Notes: a model not told the origin generated them from the sequence alone. A stretch of 13,780 bases of DNA from JBBRGG01 sp038240875 (GCA_038240875.1 JBBRGG010000081.1:1-13780), one strand, 5' to 3'; shown: positions 6,996 to 13,780, numbered from the stretch's first letter. Translations and numbers: made by a program.

Positions 6996-7979
6996 ATGAG
7001 CGGAAGCACCAACGCAGACATGAAGATCTTTACCTCGCGTGGCAGCCGTGCGCTCGCGGAAAAGGTATGCGCGTCTCTTGATCTCAAACTCGGCAACGCG
7101 CACACCAACGTCTTTCCCGACGGTGAGCTGCTCGTCAAACTCGAAGAAGACGTACGCGGCCGCGACTGCTTCATCATCGTTTCCACGTGCGAACCCGTGA
7201 ACGACAACATCATGGAACTGCTCATATTTCTCGATTGCTTGAAGCGTGCTAGCGCGGCGCGGGTCACGGTGGTGATGCCATACTTTGGGTACGCGCGTCA
7301 GGATCGCAAGGACGAAGGCCGCGTTCCCATCACGGCGAAGCTGGTCGCGAACCTCATCACAGCTGCTGGTGCGGATCGCGTTCTCGCGGTTGATCTTCAT
7401 GCGGCTCAGATCCAGGGCTTCTTTGACCTGCCTGTGGACCACCTCGCGGCGTCGCCTGTATTCGCTGATTACTTTCTTCAGCGTCGCGACAGCATGCCCA
7501 ACTTGTGCCTGGTTTCGCCAGATGTGGGCAACGTCAAGGTCGCCGAAGGAATGGCGAACCTGCTAGGTGGCGAGATGGCGATTATCAACAAGCGCCGCTT
7601 GTCTGGTTCGACGGTAACGACGGGCAACCTCATCGGCTCGGTTGAAGGGCGCACGGTGCTCATGTTTGACGACATGATTTCAACTGCTGGTACGGTGTGC
7701 GAAGCGGCGAAACTCGTGGTTGAGCGTGGCGCGCGTGAAGTCATCGCTGCGGCGACCCACGCGGTGCTTGTTGGCCCCGCTATTGAACGCCTGATGAACT
7801 CACCGATCAGCAAGATCGTCGTTACCAACACGATTCCTATCGGGGAAAAGGCTGAATTGCTGAAGCCCAAGCTTGTTCAGCTGTGCGTCGGGTCGCTTTT
7901 GGGTGAGGCGATCAAGCGCATCCACCACAACCAGTCCATCAGCGAGCTTTTCAAGAAGGCCGCCGGGACCAAGAGATGA
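6996..7979 (+). CDS. prs: Ribose-phosphate pyrophosphokinase (PRPP synthetase)
   Basis: The enzyme makes 5-phosphoribosyl-1-pyrophosphate from ribose-5-phosphate and ATP in the cytosol, feeding purine, pyrimidine, NAD, His and Trp synthesis. The 327-residue product has the expected class I length and motifs: MKIFTSRGS start (9-17), VFPDGELLVKL (39-49), the catalytic flexible loop in PYFGYARQDRKDEGRVPIT (95-113), the metal/ATP-binding DLHAAQIQGFF (133-143), the PDVGNVK segment (175-181), and the ribose-5-phosphate loop FDDMISTAGT (224-233). The start is chosen because GGAG precedes it; Met9 at 7020 would also leave the conserved core intact. It follows glmU by 106 bp and precedes rplY by 115 bp, the order known from the Bacillus gcaD-prs-ctc cluster. 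Confidence 0.96.
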   Translation: MSGSTNADMKIFTSRGSRALAEKVCASLDLKLGNAHTNVFPDGELLVKLEEDVRGRDCFIIVSTCEPVNDNIMELLIFLDCLKRASAARVTVVMPYFGYARQDRKDEGRVPITAKLVANLITAAGADRVLAVDLHAAQIQGFFDLPVDHLAASPVFADYFLQRRDSMPNLCLVSPDVGNVKVAEGMANLLGGEMAIINKRRLSGSTVTTGNLIGSVEGRTVLMFDDMISTAGTVCEAAKLVVERGAREVIAAATHAVLVGPAIERLMNSPISKIVVTNTIPIGEKAELLKPKLVQLCVGSLLGEAIKRIHHNQSISELFKKAAGTKR

Positions 7980-7998
7980 ATCGTGTACGTTCCAAGTC

Positions 7999-8022
7999 TG
8001 GGCCGAGCAAAGTAAAGGCCCA
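7999..8022 (+). other. Weak hairpin between prs and rplY
   Basis: TGGGCC (7999-8004) and GGCCCA (8017-8022) can form a 6-bp stem with a 12-nt loop, followed by ATTCATTT. It could be a weak attenuator or terminator that lowers readthrough into rplY, but stem and T tract are poor and it may have no function. Confidence 0.25.
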
Positions 8023-8094
8023 ATTCATTTGCTTAATCACCGACCGAGTCATACACACAGTCACTGACAACGTCCAATTTCAGAGGAGTCCACC

Positions 8095-8877
8095 ATGCAC
8101 GAGAAAGCACCCGTCCTAAACGTCGAGAACCGCGAGACGCACGGCTCTCGCTATTGCCAGCGATTGCGCAAGAGCGGCAAGCTCCCTGGCGTGGTTTATG
8201 GCCATAAGCAGGCCCCGATGTCCATCTCTCTTAACACCAAACAGGCCTTGGACCTTATCACCAAGGGCGAAAAGGTCTTTCGTCTTGACTTCCCCGGTGT
8301 CGAAGCGACTGATGAAGGCCAGATGGTTCTGCTGAAGGACCTTCAGTTCGACTTCCTGGGCACCAACATTGTTCACGCCGACTTCTCTCGCGTTGATCTC
8401 AACGAACGCGTCACGACGCGCGTACCTCTTCACCTCATCGGCGAAGCCCCAGGCCTTAAGGTCGTTGGTTCGATCCTGATGCACCCTTTGAGCGAGATCG
8501 AAGTCGAGTGCATGGTGCTCGAGATTCCTGATTCAATCGAAGTGTCAATCGCCGAACTTGCCGAAGGCCACGCGATCACCGCTGGTGACGTCAAGCTACC
8601 CGGCAGCGTTAAGCTGAAGACCGATTCGCACGCAATTATCGCGCAGATCATCATCCAGCTCGAAGCTCCGGCCGCTGAAGCAACCGCTGTTGTTGGTGGG
8701 GCTGCCGAGCCCGTCGTTCTTACCGCCAAGAAGGTCGAAGGTGAAGCTGCCAAGCCTGGTGCCAAACCTGCTGCGGGTGCCAAGCCTGCTGCCGGTGCCA
8801 AGCCTGCTGCTGGCGCGAAGCCAGCCGCCGGTGCCAAGCCTGCTGCCGGTGCGAAGAAGGACGCACCCAAGAAGTAA
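8095..8877 (+). CDS. rplY: 50S ribosomal protein bL25 (TL5/CTC form)
   Basis: bL25 binds 5S rRNA in the large subunit. The 260-residue product has an N-terminal L25 domain (residues 5-95; RKSGKLPGVVYG at 25-36, VLLKDLQFDFLG at 78-89, VHADFSRVDLNE at 93-104), then the C-terminal TL5 domain (about 105-190; RVPLHLIGEAPGLKVVG, LEIPDSIEVSIAEL, ITAGDVKLPGSVKL). This is the long CTC form, not the short E. coli L25. A tail follows with five copies of AKPAAG (223-252) and a final Lys-rich end, encoded by an 18-bp tandem repeat. A strong Shine-Dalgarno sequence, GAGGAG at 8083-8088, lies 6 nt before the ATG. It lies 90 bp before pth. The two-domain assignment is secure; the tail is low-complexity and of unknown role. 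Confidence 0.96.
   Translation: MHEKAPVLNVENRETHGSRYCQRLRKSGKLPGVVYGHKQAPMSISLNTKQALDLITKGEKVFRLDFPGVEATDEGQMVLLKDLQFDFLGTNIVHADFSRVDLNERVTTRVPLHLIGEAPGLKVVGSILMHPLSEIEVECMVLEIPDSIEVSIAELAEGHAITAGDVKLPGSVKLKTDSHAIIAQIIIQLEAPAAEATAVVGGAAEPVVLTAKKVEGEAAKPGAKPAAGAKPAAGAKPAAGAKPAAGAKPAAGAKKDAPKK
8761..8850 (+). repeat. Five tandem 18-bp repeats in the 3' part of rplY
   Basis: Units start at 8761, 8779, 8797, 8815 and 8833, with consensus GCCAAGCCTGCTGCCGGT. The second and fifth units are identical and the others differ mostly at third codon positions. Each unit encodes AKPAAG. A degenerate half unit (AKPG) precedes the array and AKK ends it. The unit length is a multiple of three, so copy-number changes by slippage would keep the frame. 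Confidence 0.95.
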
Positions 8878-8967
8878 GAAGATTATTCTGGTTCGTTTGT
8901 GCACTCGATTCATTCAACACATTCGATTCCTTCAAGTCATTTTCTCTCAGATCAGGAACCGGCTCAC

Positions 8968-9723
8968 ATGAAGCTCATCGTCGGCCTCGGCAACCCAGGG
9001 AACGATTACTCCAGGACTCGGCACAACGCCGGGTTCATGGTGGTTGATCGCCTGATGTCGAAGCACGCCGGGGGCGTCATTCCCAAGAGCCGATTCCAAG
9101 GCGTCACCATCGATGCGTCGATCGCGGGAGAAAAGTGCGTCTTGCTTAAACCTACGACCTTCATGAATCTATCAGGACAGTCGGTCGGTGAAGCCGTCCG
9201 CTTCTTCAAGATTGATCTGGCAACAGAACTGCTCATCATCGTTGATGAGTTGTACCTGAGCATCGGATCGATCCGCCTTCGCGCGAGTGGCGGCAGTGGC
9301 GGGCACAACGGGCTCATCGACATCCAGCGTGCGCTGGGCACCGATTCTTACCCGCGGTTGCGGGTCGGGGTTGGTGTGGGGTCAAACGGCGGCAAGCCGT
9401 CCCACATGGACCAGGCCGACTTCGTTCTTTCGCGGTTCGCGCCCGATGAAGCGGCACACCTTGGCCCCGCGCTCGATAGAGCCGCGGATGCTACCGAGTG
9501 CTTCGTTTCTAAAGGGCTCGCTGCCACGATGAACGCCTTCAACGCTCCTGAACCGGCAGCTCCCAAGCTCGCCGCTTCGAAGCTAGTAAAGCCAGCGAAG
9601 ACTGCGGCTACTTCTTCTAATCAGAATCCTGTGAATCAGAATAACCAGAAACCTTCGACGCAAACCAATCAATCCTCCGGGGATCGGCTCGATCCACTCT
9701 CCGGCAGTTCCGTAACCAAGTAA
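8968..9723 (+). CDS. pth: Peptidyl-tRNA hydrolase
   Basis: Pth cleaves the ester bond of peptidyl-tRNAs that drop off ribosomes, recycling tRNA. The 251-residue product begins MKLIVGLGNPG and keeps the family's key residues: Asn9, catalytic His19 in TRHNAG (17-22), Asn67 in PTTFMNLSGQS (62-72), Asp93 in IVDELYL (91-97), and Asn114 in GGSGGHNGL (108-116). The usual core of about 190 residues ends near residue 192. A 58-residue Ala/Lys then Gln/Asn/Ser-rich tail is added, without similarity to known Pth domains. The ATG at 8968 is chosen because AGGAA (8953-8957) lies 10 nt upstream and the protein then starts as the family does. A GTG at 8899 would add 23 His/Ser-rich residues and is less likely. 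rpsF starts 71 bp downstream. Confidence 0.95.
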   Translation: MKLIVGLGNPGNDYSRTRHNAGFMVVDRLMSKHAGGVIPKSRFQGVTIDASIAGEKCVLLKPTTFMNLSGQSVGEAVRFFKIDLATELLIIVDELYLSIGSIRLRASGGSGGHNGLIDIQRALGTDSYPRLRVGVGVGSNGGKPSHMDQADFVLSRFAPDEAAHLGPALDRAADATECFVSKGLAATMNAFNAPEPAAPKLAASKLVKPAKTAATSSNQNPVNQNNQKPSTQTNQSSGDRLDPLSGSSVTK

Positions 9724-9794
9724 TCATCACGGCAAGCATCACGAACAGATACACACGAAACGAGCACATCTCTCACGACCATCGAAAGGATTTC

Positions 9795-10238
9795 ATGAAG
9801 AAGCGCATGTACAACTACGAGGCCATGTTCCTCCTGAGCCAGGCGACCGCGGCCGCCTTCTCCGAAGCCATCGCCCACATCAACGAAGTTCTCGCGCGTG
9901 GCCACGCCGAACTTATCGCCATGAAAAAGTGGGACGAGCGTCGCCTTGCCTACGAAGTCGATGGCCAGAAGCGTGGCGTCTACATCCTTGCCTATTTCAA
10001 GGCCCCCGGCCCTGATATTGCGCACATCGAGCGCGACTGTAACCTCTCGGAAAAGATCATGCGTGTGCTCATCCTTCGCGCCGATCATCTCACTCTTGAA
10101 GAAATGACCTCGCTGGACGGGCGCAAGGAACTCGAGATCGAAGCCAAGATGCGCTCCGAGCGTGGCACTGCCGTGCCCGTAGCGGTCAATGAGCCCCAGG
10201 CTGATGTGGATGCCGAAGATAACGACGACGACCTCTAA
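9795..10238 (+). CDS. rpsF: 30S ribosomal protein S6
   Basis: S6 (bS6) sits on the platform of the 30S subunit, normally bound to S18. The 147-residue product has the family core: YEAMFLL (8-14), KKWDERRLAYEV (44-55), GVYILAYFKA (61-70) and NLSEKIMRVLIL (83-94). The core ends near residue 110. A tail follows, ending with the acidic stretch ADVDAEDNDDDL. AAAGGA (9785-9790) is 4 nt before the ATG, supporting the start. In many bacteria rpsF is followed by ssb, rpsR and rplI; here a terminator and a convergent gene follow, so those partners must lie elsewhere. Expression is probably with pth or from a nearby promoter. Confidence 0.96.
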   Translation: MKKRMYNYEAMFLLSQATAAAFSEAIAHINEVLARGHAELIAMKKWDERRLAYEVDGQKRGVYILAYFKAPGPDIAHIERDCNLSEKIMRVLILRADHLTLEEMTSLDGRKELEIEAKMRSERGTAVPVAVNEPQADVDAEDNDDDL

Positions 10239-10280
10239 GTCGATACGCAAGGAAGTTGGTCTTCCAATTTCGAAACTGAC

Positions 10281-10312
10281 AAGGCCCCTTCTCACAATGA
10301 GGAGGGGCCTTT
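10281..10312 (+). terminator. Intrinsic terminator after rpsF
   Basis: AAGGCCCCTTCTCA (10281-10294) pairs with TGAGGAGGGGCCTT (10298-10311) to form a 14-bp stem (one G-T pair) with a CAA loop. The T tract is short (TTGCATTG). The very stable stem lies 42 bp after the rpsF stop and between convergent genes, so it may also stop transcription coming from the lipoprotein gene on the other strand. Confidence 0.85.
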
Positions 10313-10410
10313 GCATTGCGCTTTATAAGGGCTTGAATTGCGTGTTGAACTGCGCGTTTGTGCTTGATCGCTCGCTCAACTGCCGCCATTATCAAGCAGT
10401 ATTCGAGCAG

Positions 10411-11610
10411 CTATCGAGCAGCTTCGTTAGCTCGTTCCCAGCTCCATCGCAGCGACTCATCGTAAATAGTGACCCGTGCGTTCTGGATCAAGCGCGAGGC
10501 GATATCGTCCATCGCGCCGCGTTCCTTGCGTGTACGAACGCGCTCGCGCACGCTTGCAAGATCGACCGGTACGCCGACTAGTGGAGCGCTGCTACGCGAC
10601 TCAACCAGCACCAATCCATACCGCGTGTTCATCGCGAGCACATCGCTTATTGTGCCGATTTCCAGCGTTCGTAGCGCGGTACGAACTTCTGAAGGCAGCA
10701 CCGGGTCGGCGGGTGAAACATCTTCGAGGAGCCCAGCATTTCGTGCCGAGGGATCGCGCGACTCCACAATCGCCGCGTTGGCAAAGGCAGTCGCCATCAA
10801 TTCTCCGGTGGCGACTCGCGCGACGATCTGCGAACGCACCATCGCGGCGGCTCGGTCTGAATCAACCACGATGATCCGCGCCCGTGCACGAGGTATTTGC
10901 GCTAATTCAAGGGCTTGCTTTGCCTCGGCGTCGGTCACCGCGACCCGCTCGGGCATCGAAGCTCGTGCAATTGCACGCAGCCTTGCATTACGACGAAGCA
11001 GGTCCGCGTATCGGTTGGGCCCAAGTCCTTCGCTGCGGCGAAGATCCGAAATGGCTCGCTGGGCCTGGTCGGGCGTCATCTTGGCGTCGGCGATGACTGC
11101 GCGTGTGATCAACACGTCCTCGGCTTTGATATCTGCATCCGTAATCGACAATCCTTGTCGAAGCATTTCGGCGTCGATTGCCGCATCAAGAGCTAATTCT
11201 TCGAGCACGACCGCGCCCGCTGCTTCAGCGAGCCTGCTACGCAGTGGGCCCCAGTTGACCCGCTTGCCCAGAACAACAGCCGCAGGCCGTTCTTGATTGG
11301 CGGCGTTGATCTCCGCGTTCACGCCCGAAGCCTCGTTGAATCTATTGGCATTCGAGCCGGTATTACCTGGACCGGTACTACGTGGTGTAATAGGCTGCGA
11401 AAGATTCGCAAAGGTATCTTGTTCTGCTTTGCCCGGCCCATCACAGCTCGTGATACAGATAAAGCACGGGAGTAGGATCAGGCCGATGGAGAGCCTATCT
11501 CGCCAATGCACGATGTTCGAGCGTGCAACCAAATGAGGCACGTTAGCCAAATAGGGCATTTTGGGACGAGTGTCGATGGTCGACTGGTTGGCGTGTTCGT
11601 ATGTCTTCAC
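10411..11610 (-). CDS. SurA/PpiC-like lipoprotein (probable chaperone, parvulin-type domain)
   Basis: The 399-residue product has a lipoprotein signal: basic RDR (37-39), hydrophobic LSIGLILLPCFICITSC (40-56), with lipobox ITSC and predicted lipidated Cys56. Thr/Asn/Ser-rich residues 60-108 form a linker. Residues 110-220 look like a SurA-type N-terminal domain (LEELALDAAIDAEMLRQG, then an Arg-rich helix). Residues about 240-340 resemble a parvulin (PpiC) fold: RARIIVVDS (243-251), ARNAGLLEDVSP (289-300), LRTLEIGTISDVL (313-325), YGLVLVES (331-338). The two conserved parvulin histidines are replaced (Arg245 and Val334 by my alignment), so it may lack isomerase activity and act as an outer-cell chaperone. 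Asp57 follows the lipidated Cys, which in E. coli marks inner-membrane retention; whether this holds here is unknown. The start is a GTG at 11610; ATG at 11559 or GTG at 11511 are alternatives. It is divergent from the next gene. Confidence 0.72.
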   Translation of the reverse strand: MKTYEHANQSTIDTRPKMPYLANVPHLVARSNIVHWRDRLSIGLILLPCFICITSCDGPGKAEQDTFANLSQPITPRSTGPGNTGSNANRFNEASGVNAEINAANQERPAAVVLGKRVNWGPLRSRLAEAAGAVVLEELALDAAIDAEMLRQGLSITDADIKAEDVLITRAVIADAKMTPDQAQRAISDLRRSEGLGPNRYADLLRRNARLRAIARASMPERVAVTDAEAKQALELAQIPRARARIIVVDSDRAAAMVRSQIVARVATGELMATAFANAAIVESRDPSARNAGLLEDVSPADPVLPSEVRTALRTLEIGTISDVLAMNTRYGLVLVESRSSAPLVGVPVDLASVRERVRTRKERGAMDDIASRLIQNARVTIYDESLRWSWERANEAAR

Positions 11611-11712
11611 GCCTCGATAGGATGGGAGCTAGCGTCGAAAGTCAAGTCGATTCCAGAATCAACCAGCCAAACTCGTCTCTTCATGCTATTTGAGCCGCAC
11701 CAAATTGTTCAC

Positions 11713-11748
11713 GTCAGTTGCCACGCCAGTTGTAACGCCAGTTGTAAC
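11713..11748 (+). repeat. Three tandem 12-bp repeats in the divergent intergenic region
   Basis: Units lie at 11713-11724 (GTCAGTTGCCAC), 11725-11736 and 11737-11748 (both GCCAGTTGTAAC), with a partial fourth beginning at 11749 (GCCAC). They lie between the GTG of the lipoprotein gene and the ATG of the zinc-ribbon gene. They could be regulator binding sites or, if translation starts upstream at 11690, encode a TPVV repeat. Confidence 0.8.
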
Positions 11749-11779
11749 GCCACTAAGACGCACGAATCAAGAGTCGTAC

Positions 11780-13405
11780 ATGAACCAAAACCAAGGTATC
11801 ATTGCTAGCGAAACCTCGCCCGCCAACCAAGTGGCTCACGAACCGGCATCCGAGCCTGTATGCCCGTACTGCGGCACATCCATCGATGGTTCTACCACGC
11901 ATATCGGCGCGGTCGGAGCACGCTGCACTTCGTGCAAAGGTTTGCTCGACGATTTAAGCCTTAGCGCGACCCAAGGGCACATGGGCGCGTGGTTCATCCG
12001 CGACGAAGCCGCGCCTTTTCGTCCTGGTTGCTCGGTCGCGACGCTTCGCATGATGATCGAGCGGGGCAAAGTCGGCCCAAAATCCACCGTTCGCGGCCCG
12101 GACACGGACCAATTCTGGCAGCGGGCGGGCTCGGTCTCACGATTGGCTCGCCTGATGGGTTTGTGTCATGAGTGTGGCATACAAGTAAGCGAACATAATT
12201 CTTCGTGCGAATCCTGTGGCACCGAACTCATGCCTTTGGCAATCGCCCAAGTTGACAGATCCGCCACGAGTGAACACATCGCGATGAATATGCAGGCGAG
12301 TGCGGACCCAAGTGCTAGCACGTTGCACCACGCCGTCACCGGGTATGCCGCTTCGCCAACTCAGAGTTTGTCTGAAGCGATCGCGCTGGAAGCCCAGAAG
12401 AAAAATAAACTGGGAGCGTTCAGATTTGGCCAAATCCAAGGCACTCGTCTTGGCGACGGCATGATGGCAATGCCTGATGTTGGTTCAAACCTCGGCATGC
12501 CCAGCAACCCAGGCGCAAGCACGGTTGCCAAAGAAGTCCTCGGCGAAGCAGCCTTACGCCGGCAGTTACAGCGAGAGGCTCGAACGTGGGCGCGGCGTGC
12601 GGGCCTGAGCATCGGCGTAGCTGCGAGCCTTTTGCTCGCGCTTGTCGCGCTTGCCACCAAAGATTCTTGGCGGAAATGGCTCAGCTCGGGCACGCCTCTT
12701 GATCAAACACACGCGAAGACTACTTCTGCAAATAGCCAAGCCCCAAACCAACCAGCACCCGCAACTTCTTCGTCAAACAATCCTGGCCTGCCCGTAGAAC
12801 CTTCAGCTTCAACTCCGGTTGCAGTGACAGAAGCAAAGCCAATTCCAACGCTTACACCACCGACACTACCAACCCAAACATCGCCAACGGCTCCCGACAC
12901 AGTTCCCGGCAATATTCCCGGAACTGTCCCAAATGCTCCTGAACCGATTTCTCCTGCACCCCCTGCTGACTCTGCCCCAACTACAAATCCAAGCACAATT
13001 CCAGCAACTAATCCCCCAGCAAATCCGGCTACTACGCCTACTGAATCTACGCCAATTGAACCTACGTCAACTGAGCCCACTTCAACTGTGCCAAGTTCGA
13101 CACTGCCCACTCCAGCGCAAGCACTTCCTCCCGCGTCTACACCACCAGCTGGCCCGGCTTCTGGTGCGGCTTCTAGTCCAGCAACTCACACCAAATCCGG
13201 ACAATCCAACCCCAGATCTCGCAGCACACAATGGGCTCGGTTAAACCCACTTCTCGCTACCGACTCTGCCGAAGCCATGCGAGAAGCCGCCGATGTCGCG
13301 CGACAAATCATTTCGGCTAATGGCCCTGATCGCGAAGAAGCCCAGCGTATTCTCGATTGGCTGACCATACGTCTCAACGTATTTGCGTTGCGTGCGATGC
13401 CATAA
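11780..13405 (+). CDS. Zinc-ribbon / GYF_2-like membrane protein of unknown function
   Basis: The 541-residue product (from the ATG at 11780) opens with a zinc ribbon (Cys28-x2-Cys31 and Cys49-x2-Cys52). Residues about 68-127 resemble a GYF_2/DUF4339 domain: GAWFIRDE, SVATLRMMIERGKVGPKSTV, then DQFWQRAG and LARLMG. A second zinc ribbon follows (Cys129-x2-Cys132 and Cys143-x2-Cys146). After a flexible segment, basic residues RRAG (272-275) precede one membrane helix (about 275-292). The chain then continues as a Pro/Thr/Ser-rich stretch (about 315-480) and a small C-terminal helical region (483-541). By the positive-inside rule the zinc ribbons should be cytoplasmic and the Pro-rich part exported. 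Function is unknown; GYF_2-like domains are thought to bind proline-rich segments. TTG at 11690 is an alternative start adding 30 residues. The first ATG has only a weak AAGAG upstream. The gene is divergent from the lipoprotein gene. Confidence 0.78.
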   Translation: MNQNQGIIASETSPANQVAHEPASEPVCPYCGTSIDGSTTHIGAVGARCTSCKGLLDDLSLSATQGHMGAWFIRDEAAPFRPGCSVATLRMMIERGKVGPKSTVRGPDTDQFWQRAGSVSRLARLMGLCHECGIQVSEHNSSCESCGTELMPLAIAQVDRSATSEHIAMNMQASADPSASTLHHAVTGYAASPTQSLSEAIALEAQKKNKLGAFRFGQIQGTRLGDGMMAMPDVGSNLGMPSNPGASTVAKEVLGEAALRRQLQREARTWARRAGLSIGVAASLLLALVALATKDSWRKWLSSGTPLDQTHAKTTSANSQAPNQPAPATSSSNNPGLPVEPSASTPVAVTEAKPIPTLTPPTLPTQTSPTAPDTVPGNIPGTVPNAPEPISPAPPADSAPTTNPSTIPATNPPANPATTPTESTPIEPTSTEPTSTVPSSTLPTPAQALPPASTPPAGPASGAASSPATHTKSGQSNPRSRSTQWARLNPLLATDSAEAMREAADVARQIISANGPDREEAQRILDWLTIRLNVFALRAMP

Positions 13406-13419
13406 AGTACGAATTGAGC

Positions 13420-13536
13420 ATGAATAAGTCAGGACGTTGGCGTATCAAGCACCAGTGGCGCGAGTGGATCAAGGCGGCGTGTGTGCTGAAGTCTGACTCT
13501 TTGGCGAAGGCGAAAGCGGTTGCGAGCTTGATTTAG
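13420..13536 (+). CDS. Possible small ORF, 38 residues, basic
   Basis: ATG at 13420 opens a 38-codon frame ending in TAG at 13534-13536, starting 14 bp after the stop of the zinc-ribbon gene. The product is basic, with three Trp in the first half (MNKSGRWRIKHQWREWIKAA) and an Ala/Lys-rich end. It resembles no family I recognise. There is no good Shine-Dalgarno sequence. It fills the gap before the next minus-strand gene, but a frame of this length can occur by chance. Confidence 0.25.
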   Translation: MNKSGRWRIKHQWREWIKAACVLKSDSLAKAKAVASLI

Positions 13537-13546
13537 TTGGGTGGTC

Positions 13547-13780
13547 TTAGGGAATATGCCCAGGGCCAATTGGCGTGAGCATCGGCTTTGCAAATTGCGC
13601 GCGCGTGAGTTCAGGTTCGATATTCCACACGTACACCCAGTTTATTGCGAGCGCGAACATCGCGAAGAATATCGCCACTCCGCGCCGTCGCGGCGTCCAT
13701 CGAATTAATGGCTTGCCCGCTCGCACAAACGAGATCACCGCCCACACCACAACCGTCGTGAGCAGCACGGTGACAAAGGG
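13547..13780 (-). CDS. Partial membrane protein, C-terminal end (possibly DUF2752-like)
   Basis: The frame is open from the window edge to a TAA at 13549-13547, giving 77 residues. Two hydrophobic segments are visible, TVLLTTVVVWAVISFV and GVAIFFAMFALAINWVYVW, separated by a basic loop GKPLIRWTPRRR, then a short polar end. A GTG at 13768 could be a start, but the open frame and the membrane segment already under way suggest the gene begins outside the window. The RPL-basic-helix-NWxY pattern recalls the C-terminal end of DUF2752 membrane proteins. The conserved Cys/Gly part of that family is not in the window, so this is tentative. Confidence 0.5.
   Translation of the reverse strand, partial: PFVTVLLTTVVVWAVISFVRAGKPLIRWTPRRRGVAIFFAMFALAINWVYVWNIEPELTRAQFAKPMLTPIGPGHIP

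Noticed and set aside
10469..11296. Plus-strand 275-codon frame opposite the SurA-like lipoprotein
   Set aside because: Ser/Arg/Ala-rich composition typical of an antisense shadow; the minus strand has a signal peptide, lipobox and domain pattern.
12703..13110. Minus-strand Gly/Val-rich repeat frame
   Set aside because: It is the reverse complement of the Pro/Thr/Ser-rich coding stretch of the zinc-ribbon membrane protein.
1..13780. CRISPR array, insertion sequence or prophage
   Set aside because: No regularly spaced repeats, transposase or integrase motifs, or terminal inverted repeats were seen; the two tRNA genes have no adjacent integrase or repeated 3' end.

Overview
The window looks like chromosomal DNA from a planctomycete, most probably of the Phycisphaerae type. 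This is an inference from several things seen together: a Ser/Thr kinase carrying a zinc ribbon, a SWIM zinc-finger protein, a GYF_2-like/zinc-ribbon membrane protein, ribosomal proteins with low-complexity tails, tRNA genes without encoded CCA, and many genes without a clear Shine-Dalgarno sequence. No mobile element, CRISPR array or phage gene was recognised.

Layout. 1-161 (minus): the N-terminal 53 residues of a membrane protein cut by the window edge, possibly a CPBP-type protease. 181-628 (minus): rpsT (ribosomal protein S20) followed by its intrinsic terminator. 629-1591: mostly non-coding, with a tRNA-Arg(ACG). 1592-3517 (plus): a soluble Ser/Thr protein kinase. 3766-5199 (plus): a SWIM zinc-finger protein with an unusually long insertion inside the zinc-binding motif. 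5200-6043: non-coding except tRNA-Gln(TTG) and a strong UUCG hairpin. 6044-10238 (plus): a conserved housekeeping series, glmU (uridylyltransferase part only), prs, rplY (bL25/CTC), pth and rpsF, closed by a strong intrinsic terminator at 10281-10312. 10411-11610 (minus): a SurA/PpiC-like lipoprotein, convergent with rpsF. 11780-13405 (plus): a zinc-ribbon/GYF_2-like protein with one membrane segment, divergent from the lipoprotein. 13420-13536: a possible 38-residue ORF. 13547-13780 (minus): a second partial membrane protein.

How the genes work together. The central series joins precursor supply with translation: UDP-GlcNAc for the envelope, PRPP for nucleotides, two ribosomal proteins and peptidyl-tRNA hydrolase. 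The order glmU-prs-rplY-pth matches the classical Bacillus gcaD-prs-ctc-spoVC cluster, here with rpsF added at the end. The kinase and SWIM protein lie in tandem but are separated by about 250 bp; a shared role is only a guess from position. The flanking membrane-associated proteins are envelope or regulatory proteins of unknown specific role.

The least ordinary items are the SWIM motif interrupted by about 90 residues, the kinase-zinc ribbon architecture, the GlmU without an acetyltransferase domain, the low-complexity tails on four translation proteins in one window, and a triple 12-bp repeat in the divergent intergenic region.
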